A stretch of 38,606 bases of DNA from an uncultured Nitrosomonadales bacterium (lineage in GTDB: Bacteria > Pseudomonadota > Gammaproteobacteria > Burkholderiales > Gallionellaceae). Below, piece after piece: positions 6,395-15,808 of this stretch. Where the stretch lies: assembly GCA_903915035.1 (NCBI GenBank), contig CAIWRI010000032.1:1-38606 (forward strand), read 5' to 3'. The notes below the pieces were generated by a model. It ran no database searches. It was not told the DNA's origin and saw only the letters and a list, made by a program, of their open reading frames with translations. The stretch's first letter is position 1. Every line of letters begins with the position of its first letter. The position numbers were made by a program, and so were the translations under genes.

Positions 6395-7843
6395 TTACAA
6401 ACTATTCCTGTGATGCTCACCTATGCGCACGATCTTCAGGGTATTCGTATGACCGGATTGCCCCACCGCTTCGCCTACGGTCACTACAATCAGATCACCA
6501 TCCCGAACGCAGCCCATTTCTAGCAGTTTTTTCTCTGCATCAATCAGTTCCTGTGCAGTGTTTTTTATTTCACGGGAGGGAAAGTAAACCGGATGCACAC
6601 CGCTGAACAGCGTGACTTTGGTTAAGGTTGCCTGAACCGGTGTCAACGCGAAGATAGGTACGCCGGCATTAACCCGTGACATCCATAAAGCGGTCGAGCC
6701 TGATTGGGTTAATGCGACAATCGCCGCTACCTTGAAGTGCGATGCGGCATACAGTGCCGACATCGCAATCGACTGGTCGATGCGGGTGAATTTATGCGAT
6801 ACAGCATGCTGATCGAGTGCATAATAATCAAACTGTGCTTCAGCATTGAGGCAGATTCTGGCCATTGCTTCTATCGTTTCGACCGGATAATCACCCACGG
6901 CCGTTTCTGCCGAGAGCATCACGGCGTCAGTGCCATCCAGTACGGCATTGGCCACATCAGAGACTTCCGCGCGAGTCGGAATCGGACTGCTAATCATGGA
7001 TTCCATCATCTGCGTCGCGGTGATTACCAGACGATTTTTAGCTCTGGCCATTTTAATCATGCGTTTTTGCAACCCGGGGACTGCGGCATCACCAACTTCC
7101 ACGCTCAGATCGCCGCGCGCCACCATAATGGCATCTGACGCTTCGATGATGTCAGCGAGTGCCGGAATCGCTTCCGCACGCTCAATTTTTGCCATCAGCA
7201 GGCTTTGCCCTCCGGCTTCATGCATCAACCTGCGTGCCAGTCGCATATCTTCCCCGCTGCGAGGAAAAGAGATCGCCAGATAGTCTGCTTTGATTAGTGC
7301 GGCTGTCTTGATATCCTCCATGTCCTTCTCGGTTAGCGCCGGTGCTGTCAGACCGCCTCCCTTGCGGTTGATACCCTTGTTATTGGATAACACACCGCCG
7401 CGCACCACCTTGCACGTTATCCGGGAGCCCTGAACGTCGACAACATCAAATTCCAGCATACCGTCATTAAGCAATAAAACCGAACCTGTGCTGACATCGT
7501 CCGGCAGCTCCTTGTAGTCCAGCCCGACGCACTGCTGATTGCCCGGGCCTTCGAGTTCAGCATCGAGTATAAAAATATCCCCTTTGCCAAGTTCAATCTT
7601 GCCGTTCTCGAATTTGCCAACGCGAATCTTAGGTCCTTGCAAGTCGGCCAGTATCCCCACGGTACGACCCACGGCCGTTGCCGCTGCACGCACGACTTCC
7701 GCACGCTTGACATGATCGGCCGCAGAACCATGCGAGAAATTCATCCGCACCAGATCAACTCCGGCACGAATCATGTCCTCCAGGACTTTTTGACTGCCGG
7801 AGGCCGGACCCAGCGTTGCAACTATTTTGGTTCTACGCAGCAT
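6395..7843 (-). CDS. pyk: Pyruvate kinase
   Basis: A 482-residue cytoplasmic enzyme transferring phosphate from phosphoenolpyruvate to ADP. It begins MLRRTKIVATLGPAS; the substrate-site motif is LVRMNFSHGS (R33, N35, S37, H38). The catalytic region has MAKIERAEA, with the general-acid lysine and metal-binding glutamate, and MVARGDLSVEVG. The C-terminal domain has SGSTALWMSR and IVVTVGEAVG, as in the PykA (type II) group. GGGAG precedes the ATG by 5 nt. The gene begins 15 nt after the pgk stop, so the two are cotranscribed. The order pgk-pyk-fba is common in Nitrosomonadales. Confidence 0.95.
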   Translation of the reverse strand: MLRRTKIVATLGPASGSQKVLEDMIRAGVDLVRMNFSHGSAADHVKRAEVVRAAATAVGRTVGILADLQGPKIRVGKFENGKIELGKGDIFILDAELEGPGNQQCVGLDYKELPDDVSTGSVLLLNDGMLEFDVVDVQGSRITCKVVRGGVLSNNKGINRKGGGLTAPALTEKDMEDIKTAALIKADYLAISFPRSGEDMRLARRLMHEAGGQSLLMAKIERAEAIPALADIIEASDAIMVARGDLSVEVGDAAVPGLQKRMIKMARAKNRLVITATQMMESMISSPIPTRAEVSDVANAVLDGTDAVMLSAETAVGDYPVETIEAMARICLNAEAQFDYYALDQHAVSHKFTRIDQSIAMSALYAASHFKVAAIVALTQSGSTALWMSRVNAGVPIFALTPVQATLTKVTLFSGVHPVYFPSREIKNTAQELIDAEKKLLEMGCVRDGDLIVVTVGEAVGQSGHTNTLKIVRIGEHHRNSL

Positions 7844-7858
7844 GTGACTCCCGGTTAA

Positions 7859-9055
7859 TTATTGCTTGGCACGTTCTTCCAGAATCGCAACAGCCGGCAA
7901 TGTTTTGCCTTCGAGGAATTCAAGGAATGCACCGCCAGCTGTTGAAATATAGGACACCTTGTCAAAAATTCCATACTTCTGAATCGCGGCAATCGTGTCA
8001 CCACCGCCTGCCAGTGTGAAGGCTTTTGTTTGTGCAATCGCATTGGCAATCGCACGGGTTCCTTCACCGAACTGATCGTATTCAAATACACCTACAGGTC
8101 CGTTCCAGACTACAGTGCCCGCATTCATGATGATGTCGACGATTTTCTGAGCGGACTTGGGGCCAATATCGAAAATCATTTCGTCATCAGTAACGTCGCT
8201 GGCATCTTTCAGAATGGCAGGGATATTTTCATTGCCAGGCAGGAAAGGTGCTGCGGTACCCACCACGACATCAGAGGCAATGGGAATACTAGCACCCCTT
8301 TGTTTCATTTTTTCGATCAAGGCTTGTGCGGTTGCCAACAGATCATTTTCACACAGCGATTTACCGACCGGATGTCCGGTGGCTTTCAAAAAAGTATTGG
8401 CAATGCCGCCGCCGACCACCAGTTGCTCGCATTTTTCTGACAAGGATTCCAGTACCGTCAGTTTAGTCGATACTTTTGAGCCGCCGACAATGGCGACCAT
8501 AGGGCGTGCCGGATTAAGCAGGGCTTTGCTTAAGGCTTCCAGTTCATTCGTTAGCAAAATACCGGCAGCGGCAACAGAGGCAAACTTTGCCACGCCATGA
8601 GTTGAGGCTTCAGCGCGGTGAGCCGTACCAAATGCATCCATGACGAAGATATCGCATAAAGCGGCATATTTCTTGGCCAGGTCATCGGTACTTTTTTTCT
8701 CGCCCTTGTTGAAGCGGCAGTTTTCCAGCAAGACCAGTTCGCCCTCTTGAACGTCAAACCCGCCATTGATCCAGTCGCGAATTAAACGCACCGGTTTGCC
8801 CAGTTTGTTGGCGATGACATCGGCAACAGGTTTCAGCGAATTTTCTTCGGAATATTCGCCTTCAACGGGACGACCCAAATGAGACGTAACCATCACGCGC
8901 GCACCCGCCTTGATCGCGGCATTGATGGTTGACATGGAGGCGGTGATGCGGGCATCGGAGGTGACTTTGCCGTCTTTGACGGGAACATTTAAATCTGAGC
9001 GGATCAGGACGCGTTTGCCCTTGAGATCCAGATCGGTCATTTTAATTACGGACAT
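7859..9055 (-). CDS. pgk: Phosphoglycerate kinase
   Basis: A 398-residue two-domain cytoplasmic enzyme that interconverts 1,3-bisphosphoglycerate and 3-phosphoglycerate with ATP. Visible motifs are [12 protein letters not shown] (N-domain substrate loop), [19 protein letters not shown], the [13 protein letters not shown] hinge, NGPVGVFE and the C-terminal nucleotide loop GGGDTIAAI. The length is normal. GGAG precedes the ATG by 6 nt. The 126-bp gap to the upstream gap gene holds a heptamer repeat and a long stem-loop, so pgk may be expressed or processed separately from gap. Confidence 0.96.
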   Translation of the reverse strand: MSVIKMTDLDLKGKRVLIRSDLNVPVKDGKVTSDARITASMSTINAAIKAGARVMVTSHLGRPVEGEYSEENSLKPVADVIANKLGKPVRLIRDWINGGFDVQEGELVLLENCRFNKGEKKSTDDLAKKYAALCDIFVMDAFGTAHRAEASTHGVAKFASVAAAGILLTNELEALSKALLNPARPMVAIVGGSKVSTKLTVLESLSEKCEQLVVGGGIANTFLKATGHPVGKSLCENDLLATAQALIEKMKQRGASIPIASDVVVGTAAPFLPGNENIPAILKDASDVTDDEMIFDIGPKSAQKIVDIIMNAGTVVWNGPVGVFEYDQFGEGTRAIANAIAQTKAFTLAGGGDTIAAIQKYGIFDKVSYISTAGGAFLEFLEGKTLPAVAILEERAKQ

Positions 9056-9074
9056 TTTCTACTCCAAAAATGGC

Positions 9075-9130
9075 AAGTGGCAAGTGGCAAGTGGTAAGTG
9101 GTAAGTGGCGAGTAGTAAGTGGAGAGTGGC
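9075..9130. repeat. Heptamer tandem repeat, eight units (consensus AAGTGGC)
   Basis: Eight consecutive 7-bp units are visible: AAGTGGC twice, AAGTGGT twice, AAGTGGC, GAGTAGT, AAGTGGA and GAGTGGC. The array lies in the gap-pgk spacer and stops about 20 bp before the pgk start. The unit is not a multiple of three, but the array is not in a coding frame. Heptamer arrays of this kind (STRR) are known from cyanobacterial intergenic DNA. Confidence 0.85.
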
Positions 9131-9180
9131 TAGCGGAAACCCCGCTAAACCCACTCGCGACTCACTACTTTCCACTAACT
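9100..9180 (-). other. Long imperfect stem-loop between gap and pgk
   Basis: The outer four-and-a-half heptamers (9100-9130) face a run of complementary heptamers (9150-9180), pairing at about 24 of 31 positions. The top is a perfect 6-bp GC-rich hairpin, TAGCGG (9131-9136) with CCGCTA (9142-9147). In the minus-strand message it starts directly after the gap stop. It could protect the gap 3' end, act as a processing site or partly terminate transcription. There is no T-run, so a classical terminator is unlikely. Confidence 0.6.
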
Positions 9181-9181
9181 A

Positions 9182-10192
<1,011 letters not shown>

Positions 10193-10224
10193 TTATCGTT
10201 ATTGAAAATTGTTTACTGCCTGAT

Positions 10225-10252
10225 AGCTGTTTTGTGCAGGTGAGCAACAGCT
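10225..10252 (-). other. Weak hairpin between tkt and gap
   Basis: AGCTGTT (10225-10231) and AACAGCT (10246-10252) form a 7-bp stem with a 14-nt loop in the 100-bp spacer between tkt and gap. No T-run follows on either strand. It may be an mRNA processing or stability element, or chance. Confidence 0.25.
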
Positions 10253-10280
10253 TGCTGCCGGCGTCCACCTTCACTAAACG

Positions 10281-12296
10281 TTATAGAACGCTCTCAACTG
10301 CCTTGATGACGTTTGCGACGGTAAAGCCAAAGTGCTTGAACAATTCCGGTGCAGGTGCAGATTCACCAAAGCTGTCCATACCTACCACGGCACCTTCCAG
10401 TCCTACATATTTATACCAGCCTCCGGTTACGCCGGCTTCTACCGCGACGCGATTGATACCGCGCGGCAATACGCTGTCCTTATACGCCTGATCCTGCTTG
10501 TCAAACACATTGGTCGAAGGCATGGAAACTACGCGCACGTTGATGCCTTCCTGTGCCAATGCGGCTTGAGTCTTAAGCGCTAGATCAACTTCAGAACCTG
10601 TTGCGATAATCACGGCATGCGGTGTGCCCCCTGCTGCTTCAGACAGGATATAAGCCCCCTTGCGGATGTTGGCGATTTGTTCCGCATCGCGCTTCTGGAA
10701 CTGCAGGTTCTGTCGACTGAAGATCAAACTTGACGGGCCGTCGTTGCGCTCAACTGCGGCAACCCAGCACACAATGGATTCCACGGTGTCACAGGGACGC
10801 CATGTTTCCATGTTCGGAATATGGCGCAAGGTTGCCGTTTGTTCAACTGGTTGGTGAGTCGGACCATCTTCGCCCAGGCCGATTGAGTCATGAGTGTAAA
10901 CAAAAATCACGCGTTGTTTCATCAATGCGGCCATGCGCAGGGCATTGCGGGCATATTCAGAGAACATCAGGAAGGTGCCGCCGAAAGGAAGTAAACCGCC
11001 ATGCAGAGCCATGCCGTTCATGATATGCGACATGCCGAATTCACGCACGCCGTAGCTGATGTAATTGCCGGTTTTCTTGCCGTGCACATGTTTGCAGCCT
11101 GTCCAGTTGGTCAGATTTGAACCCGTCAGATCGGCAGAGCCACCCAGGAATTCAGGCAGTGCCGGAGCTAAGGCGTTAATGGCATTTTGAGAAGCCTTGC
11201 GGGTAGCAATGGTTTCGGCTTTTTCATTGATCTGCGCAATGGCTTTTGCGGCATGTTCCGCCCAGCCTGCAGGCAACTCGTTTCTGGTACGGCGCGTGAA
11301 TTCTGCGGCTTCGGCAGGGTAGGCTGCGCTATATTCAGCAAAGTTGTTGTCCCACAGTTTTTCCAGCCCTGCACCTTTAATGCGGGCATCCCAGGCGTCA
11401 TAAACATGCGGGGGGATTTCAAATGGAGGATAGTTCCAGCCGATATGCGCACGTGTTGCTGCAACTTCAGCATCGCCCAGCGCCGCGCCATGCACATCGT
11501 GCGTGCCTTCCTTGTTGGGAGAGCCTGCTCCGATGATGGTTTTGCAGCAAATCAACGTCGGCTTGTCGGTAACCAAGTGGCCTGCACGAATGGCGTCGTC
11601 GATAGCTTCAGGATCATGTCCCTGCACATTGGCCACTACATGCCAGCCGTACGCTTCAAAGCGTTTTGTGGTGTCATCGGTGAACCAGCCATTGGTGTGA
11701 CCGTCAATGGAGATTTCATTGTCATCCCAGAATGCGGTCAGCTTGCCCAGACCCCAGGTCCCGGCCAGCGCACAGGCTTCGTGGGAAATCCCTTCCATCA
11801 TGCAGCCATCGCCCATGAACACGTAGGTGTTATGTGAGACGATTTCATGGCCGGGTTTATTGAACTCTGCGGCCAGTAATTTTTCAGCCATTGCCATACC
11901 AACGGCATTGGTGATGCCCTGACCTAACGGGCCGCCGGTGGTTTCCACGCCGGGGGTGTAGCCGTATTCGGGATGACCGGGCGTCTTGGAATTCATCTGG
12001 CGAAAGCGTTTAATTTCGTCCATAGGCAAATCATAACCGGACAGATGCAGTAATGCATAGATCAGCATGGAGCCATGTCCGTTTGACATCATAAAACGGT
12101 CACGGCCTGGCCACTTCGGATTGGCCGGATTGTGGCGCAGATGACGATTCCATAATACCTCTGCGATTTCAGCCATGCCCATCGGAGCACCCGGATGGCC
12201 GGAATTGGCTTTTTGCACAGCATCCACCGCCAGCATGCGGATCGCGCCAGTGATGTCATTATATTTTGGTTGGGTAATGCTGCGAACTGCTGTCAT
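10281..12296 (-). CDS. tkt: Transketolase
   Basis: A 671-residue cytoplasmic, thiamine-diphosphate-dependent enzyme that moves two-carbon units between ketoses and aldoses in the Calvin and pentose-phosphate cycles. Visible sites are [38 protein letters not shown], and the TPP/Mg motif [13 protein letters not shown] (from about residue 162) ending at N193 in FWDDNEIS. The pyrimidine-domain segments [18 protein letters not shown] and FSRQNLQF follow, then the C-terminal domain. The full expected length is present. GGAGGAG lies 8 nt before ATG. It is the first gene of the carbon operon; its leader holds a hairpin (12315-12329) and a heptamer array directly after a consensus -35 box. Confidence 0.96.
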   Translation of the reverse strand: MTAVRSITQPKYNDITGAIRMLAVDAVQKANSGHPGAPMGMAEIAEVLWNRHLRHNPANPKWPGRDRFMMSNGHGSMLIYALLHLSGYDLPMDEIKRFRQMNSKTPGHPEYGYTPGVETTGGPLGQGITNAVGMAMAEKLLAAEFNKPGHEIVSHNTYVFMGDGCMMEGISHEACALAGTWGLGKLTAFWDDNEISIDGHTNGWFTDDTTKRFEAYGWHVVANVQGHDPEAIDDAIRAGHLVTDKPTLICCKTIIGAGSPNKEGTHDVHGAALGDAEVAATRAHIGWNYPPFEIPPHVYDAWDARIKGAGLEKLWDNNFAEYSAAYPAEAAEFTRRTRNELPAGWAEHAAKAIAQINEKAETIATRKASQNAINALAPALPEFLGGSADLTGSNLTNWTGCKHVHGKKTGNYISYGVREFGMSHIMNGMALHGGLLPFGGTFLMFSEYARNALRMAALMKQRVIFVYTHDSIGLGEDGPTHQPVEQTATLRHIPNMETWRPCDTVESIVCWVAAVERNDGPSSLIFSRQNLQFQKRDAEQIANIRKGAYILSEAAGGTPHAVIIATGSEVDLALKTQAALAQEGINVRVVSMPSTNVFDKQDQAYKDSVLPRGINRVAVEAGVTGGWYKYVGLEGAVVGMDSFGESAPAPELFKHFGFTVANVIKAVESVL

Positions 12297-12314
12297 GTAC
12301 TAACTCCTCCGAAG

Positions 12315-12329
12315 CATCCCAGCGGGATG
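12315..12329 (-). other. Small hairpin in the tkt leader
   Basis: CATCCC (12315-12320) and GGGATG (12324-12329) pair perfectly around a 3-nt loop, just upstream of the tkt ribosome-binding site. It could affect leader stability; no regulator is implied. Confidence 0.35.
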
Positions 12330-12339
12330 GGTTTATGAT

Positions 12340-12379
12340 TAATGCCTAATGCCTAATGCCTAATGCCTAATGCTGTCAA
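12340..12379 (-). repeat. Heptamer tandem repeat (TAATGCC) beside a consensus -35 box upstream of tkt
   Basis: Four exact TAATGCC units (12340-12367) are followed by a fifth, TAATGCT (12368-12374). On the minus strand the array is GCATTAG x4 plus GCATTAA. It starts directly after TTGACA (12379-12374), a perfect sigma-70 -35 hexamer facing tkt. No good -10 box occurs at 16-18 bp, because that space is filled by repeats. CATAAA (12337-12332) lies beyond them, about 36 bp from TTGACA. Copy number would therefore alter promoter spacing if this -35 is used. Confidence 0.8.
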
Positions 12380-12462
12380 TTAAGTGGGATTATGCCGCAC
12401 CACCTGTAATACATCAACCTGCTTGCAATTTGAACAGTTCGACTTTTTCAAGACTTAAAGTT

Positions 12463-13104
12463 TCAATTGTCAGTGTTTTTTTTGTTAAATTTGATACCTA
12501 ACTGCTTTAACTTACGATATAGATGAGTACGTTCCAGTCCGATTTTTTCGGCCACACGCGACACATTCCCCGCTTCCCTTTGTAAATGATAGTCAAAATA
12601 AATGGCATCAAAATGCTCGCGTGCTTCGCGCAGCGGTAAATCCAAATGAAGCGGGAACTTTTTAGTCGTCCCGTCAATTTCAATCATCAGATGCTGCACA
12701 GAATCGGTACCGTTCGCGTGCTGAGGCGCTCTGGGAGTACCTTCCTTGAGCGCAAGAGCCACGGTCGCCAGCAACTTTTGCATGGAAATCGGCTTTTCCA
12801 GAAAGTCGACAGCACCGATACGGGTTGCCTCGACGGCAGTCTCGATCGTACCGTGTCCTGACATCATGACCACAGGCATGGTCAATAAATCCTGCTCGAC
12901 CCATTCTTTTAACAGCGTCACACCATCGGTATCGGGCATCCAGATATCCAGCAACACCAGGTCAGGTTCATGCTCGTGTCGAAACAGGCGCGCCTGCTCG
13001 GCATTTTCGGCAAGTTGAACCTGGTAGCCCTCGTCAAATAGAATCTCCGCCAGCAATTCGCGTATGCCGACTTCATCATCAACGATCAAAATTTGTTTAC
13101 TCAT
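12463..13104 (-). CDS. ntrX: NtrX-like response regulator without the AAA+ domain (receiver + Fis-type HTH)
   Basis: A 213-residue cytoplasmic regulator. The receiver domain (about 1-120) has the acidic pair DD9-10, the phospho-acceptor D53 in LVLLDIWMPDTDG, the switch serine in MMSGHG and K104 in FLEKPIS. A linker of about 45 residues leads to PLREAREHFDAIYFDYHLQR and a Fis-type helix-turn-helix, GNVSRVAEKIGLERTHLYRK. The C-terminal part is that of NtrX. The roughly 240-residue sigma-54-activating AAA+ domain (GAFTGA, Walker motifs) is absent, and the reading frame is intact. It overlaps ntrY by 4 nt (ATGA). It probably binds DNA but cannot itself remodel sigma-54 polymerase. RegA/ActR-type regulators have a similar layout but a different linker. 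Confidence 0.87.
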   Translation of the reverse strand: MSKQILIVDDEVGIRELLAEILFDEGYQVQLAENAEQARLFRHEHEPDLVLLDIWMPDTDGVTLLKEWVEQDLLTMPVVMMSGHGTIETAVEATRIGAVDFLEKPISMQKLLATVALALKEGTPRAPQHANGTDSVQHLMIEIDGTTKKFPLHLDLPLREAREHFDAIYFDYHLQREAGNVSRVAEKIGLERTHLYRKLKQLGIKFNKKNTDN

Positions 13105-15233
13105 CTAGATTCCTCAACTAATTCGCACAAAGGCAGGCTGATATTGACACATGCACCACCCTCTGCATGATTGTTCACCTTGAGATGACCGCCATGTTCC
13201 TCGATAATCTTTTTAACAATTGCCAGACCCAGGCCGGTGCCTTTGGTTTTAGTCGTCATATACGGTTCGAAAAGTCGCGATAACGCATTTTCAGAGAAGC
13301 CGGGGCCATTATCGCGCACATACAAACTTATTTTACCCTGCGTCACCTCGCTGCTCAGCGTGATCTGAGGATCTGCTACATCATGCAAGGCATCTTGCGC
13401 ATTTTGCAACAAGTTGTGTAGTACCTGCCTCAGACGCGTTGCATCACCGCTGATTTCAGCACGCGGAGCGTGTAAGTTCAATTGTATAGGTACTGAATTT
13501 GCTTCGTATAAACCCAGCACTTCCTTAATCAGGCGGTGCAAATCCAGTCTGGTCAATTTTAATACCGGACCACGTGCATAATCGGCGAAATCGCTTACCA
13601 TGTTTTTCATTGCCCCGACCTGACTGACGATGGTTTGCGTGGCGCGCTGTAACAACTTCGCATCAGTTTCGTCCAGTTTAGCACTAAGCTTGTATTGCAG
13701 GCGCTCGGCGGACAACTGAATGGGCGTGAGCGGGTTTTTAATTTCATGCGCCAGTCGGCGTGCCACTTCTCCCCAGGCCGCCTGACGTTCCGCTTGAAGT
13801 AAATGGCTGATATCATCAAAAACCACGATATAGCCGGCGTCTGACCCGGCTGGCAAACTGGTACCCCGCATCAGCAAAATTTGCGTACCATTTTTGCTCA
13901 GTCGTTCAATCTGGCGTTGCCATTCACCGTTCGCAGTTTGGGCAAAACCATCCCTGATGGCCAGACAAAAAGAGTTTAACAGGCTGTATTTTTCTCCAAT
14001 CTGCTGCAAGGGCATGCGCTGCAGTTCCTGTAAAGGAACCGCGAGGATTTGCGCTGCGCTGGTATTCACCGAACGCAGGCAAAACTCATCATCCAGCGCA
14101 ATGACGCCTGAGGACAGGTGGGTGAGTACACTTTCCAGATAACCCTTGGCGCTTTCAACCTCACGCTGCTGTTGCTCGCTGGCTCGTCTGGCGTCGGCTA
14201 AATGACGGGTCATTTGATTAAATAAACCGGTCAGGGCACCAAGTTCATCGCTGCTGCGGATAGTGTGCTGGCCGGAAAAATCACCTTGTGCCACTGCGCG
14301 GGTTCCTTCAGCAAGTGCTTCCAGTGATGAGCCTATGCGCTCGCTGATAAAAAAAGCTGCCGATATCGCAGTGAGCAACACGACCAGCAACGACATTGTT
14401 AACGTAATGCCGTATAAGCGTTTCAAGCCTAATCTGGACAGCGTCAGTTCATGATAGTCACGATAAACAGCTTGCACCGTTTCAGCGTCGGCCTCCATTT
14501 GTTTCGGCACAGCCTGAGTAAATTGTAAAATATAGCCGGTCTTTGAATAGAGGTTGCTGTTTACCCTCGCGAGCACGCGTAAACTCATCGCCTTATTCGG
14601 GGTAGATTCAATGGCCGAATATGAGCCTGTGTCTTGTAGCTGTTGTAGTAACTTTTCGTTAGGCAGGTCAGGTAGTTGGGCTGTGTTACTGGCTGTAAAA
14701 GCCAGTACTTTGCTGTTGGCGTCAAACACCGCCGCTTCTTGCGTCACGCCTTCATCGATCAACTGAGCCAGTGTATTTTGAAACTGGGCCGGATGTTTTT
14801 TTGACAGCAGAAGGGCGGTAAACCGGGTTTTTTTCGATAACTCTTTCAAGCTGTTGTCCAGCCCGCTTCTGCCCAGATTCAGTCCGCCTTCCAGTGCTTT
14901 TTCCACGCGTACGTCGAACCAGGATTCAATGCTCTTGGACAAAAAATTGACCGATACTGCATAGATTAGAATACCCGGTACGACACCAATCAAGGTAAAA
15001 AACAGCACCAGGCGCAAGGTTAGCTTGGCACCAAAAACATTGTTTTTCAATTTTGTGCGCAAGCGCCATATCTGATAAGACGCCAGACCGAGCAAGCCTG
15101 TGGACAACAATCCCATCAATCCGAGTAAGCCGTAATGATTAATGGAAAATACATCTGTATCGACACTGCTGCTTGACAGCAGATACAGCAATGCGGCGCC
15201 CGAAATTACGCTCAAGATGATCAGATATTTCAC
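13101..15233 (-). CDS. ntrY: NtrY-like membrane sensor histidine kinase
   Basis: A sensor kinase of about 710 residues. Two N-terminal membrane helices are followed by a third, RLVLFFTLIGVVPGILIYAV. A periplasmic segment comes next, then another helix (LYGITLTMSLLVVLLTAISA), a HAMP domain (ISERIGSSLEALAEGTRAVA), a PAS domain and the kinase core. The H-box is RRLAHEIKNPLTPIQLSAER; the ATP site has LLQNAQDAL, DNGPGF and TKTKGTGLGLAIVKK. All catalytic motifs are present. GTG at 15233 starts 2 nt after the DUF4390 stop and gives VKYLIILSVISGAALL as first helix. An ATG at 15287 would add 18 basic residues but overlap the upstream gene by 52 nt. Its partner is the overlapping ntrX-like gene. Confidence 0.9.
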   Translation of the reverse strand: MKYLIILSVISGAALLYLLSSSSVDTDVFSINHYGLLGLMGLLSTGLLGLASYQIWRLRTKLKNNVFGAKLTLRLVLFFTLIGVVPGILIYAVSVNFLSKSIESWFDVRVEKALEGGLNLGRSGLDNSLKELSKKTRFTALLLSKKHPAQFQNTLAQLIDEGVTQEAAVFDANSKVLAFTASNTAQLPDLPNEKLLQQLQDTGSYSAIESTPNKAMSLRVLARVNSNLYSKTGYILQFTQAVPKQMEADAETVQAVYRDYHELTLSRLGLKRLYGITLTMSLLVVLLTAISAAFFISERIGSSLEALAEGTRAVAQGDFSGQHTIRSSDELGALTGLFNQMTRHLADARRASEQQQREVESAKGYLESVLTHLSSGVIALDDEFCLRSVNTSAAQILAVPLQELQRMPLQQIGEKYSLLNSFCLAIRDGFAQTANGEWQRQIERLSKNGTQILLMRGTSLPAGSDAGYIVVFDDISHLLQAERQAAWGEVARRLAHEIKNPLTPIQLSAERLQYKLSAKLDETDAKLLQRATQTIVSQVGAMKNMVSDFADYARGPVLKLTRLDLHRLIKEVLGLYEANSVPIQLNLHAPRAEISGDATRLRQVLHNLLQNAQDALHDVADPQITLSSEVTQGKISLYVRDNGPGFSENALSRLFEPYMTTKTKGTGLGLAIVKKIIEEHGGHLKVNNHAEGGACVNISLPLCELVEESR

Positions 15234-15235
15234 GA

Positions 15236-15808
15236 TTATTCTGTTTTTCCGCGTATTTGTGCGGGACGCAGTACCCAGCGATACCAACCGGAATCAAAAT
15301 CCCAGTCTTTGCTGGTCAGTACATTCACCTGCATCAACTTAGGCAATTGTTTGGTATCCAGCCGCAGTCGAACGCTGGCTGTATAAATGCCATCTTTTTG
15401 CAACAGTTCAGCGGGAATCGCGTCTGAATTTTGCCGTGCGAGAATTCGTATCATTTCTTCCATGCTGGAAAAGTTCTGGAACAGCGATCCGCGTGAAATC
15501 CGGTACTGACGTGTAAGTACATTGAAAGATAATTTAACGGAATGTTCGCTTTGAAATATTTCTTCATCCAGCCAGTACCAGCGTGACCGCGTCAATGAAA
15601 ACTCACCGACAAAGTAGAGCGGCACACCCAGTGATAATGCCTGCTGCACCACCGCGTTTAAGTGGACATCAAAATCTGCCGAGAGCTGATAGCCGTCTTC
15701 TGACAGGCGAGCTTCGGCCTTATTGACGATAATACCTTCGGCATACGCTGCTGTGGTACACAACCACACCAGCAAAAAAACTTTAAGCAGTTTTTTGCAG
15801 TAAAGCAT
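15236..15808 (-). CDS. DUF4390 exported protein
   Basis: A protein of 190 residues from the ATG at 15808, with a signal peptide MLYCKKLLKVFLLVWLCTTA ending near AAYA-EG. The remainder is one DUF4390 domain with LSADFDVHLNAVVQQALSLG, GVPLYFVGEFSLTRSRWYW and the C-terminal SGWYRWVLRP. The function of the family is unknown. It regularly sits between rsmB and ntrY in Betaproteobacteria, which suggests an envelope role linked to the NtrY sensor, but that is inference. The start overlaps the rsmB end by 26 nt; an ATG further upstream at 15847 would add 13 residues and a longer overlap. Confidence 0.85.
   Translation of the reverse strand: MLYCKKLLKVFLLVWLCTTAAYAEGIIVNKAEARLSEDGYQLSADFDVHLNAVVQQALSLGVPLYFVGEFSLTRSRWYWLDEEIFQSEHSVKLSFNVLTRQYRISRGSLFQNFSSMEEMIRILARQNSDAIPAELLQKDGIYTASVRLRLDTKQLPKLMQVNVLTSKDWDFDSGWYRWVLRPAQIRGKTE

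Noticed and set aside
9056-9181. CRISPR array
   Set aside because: Units are 7 bp with no spacers; this is a tandem heptamer array with an inverted counterpart.
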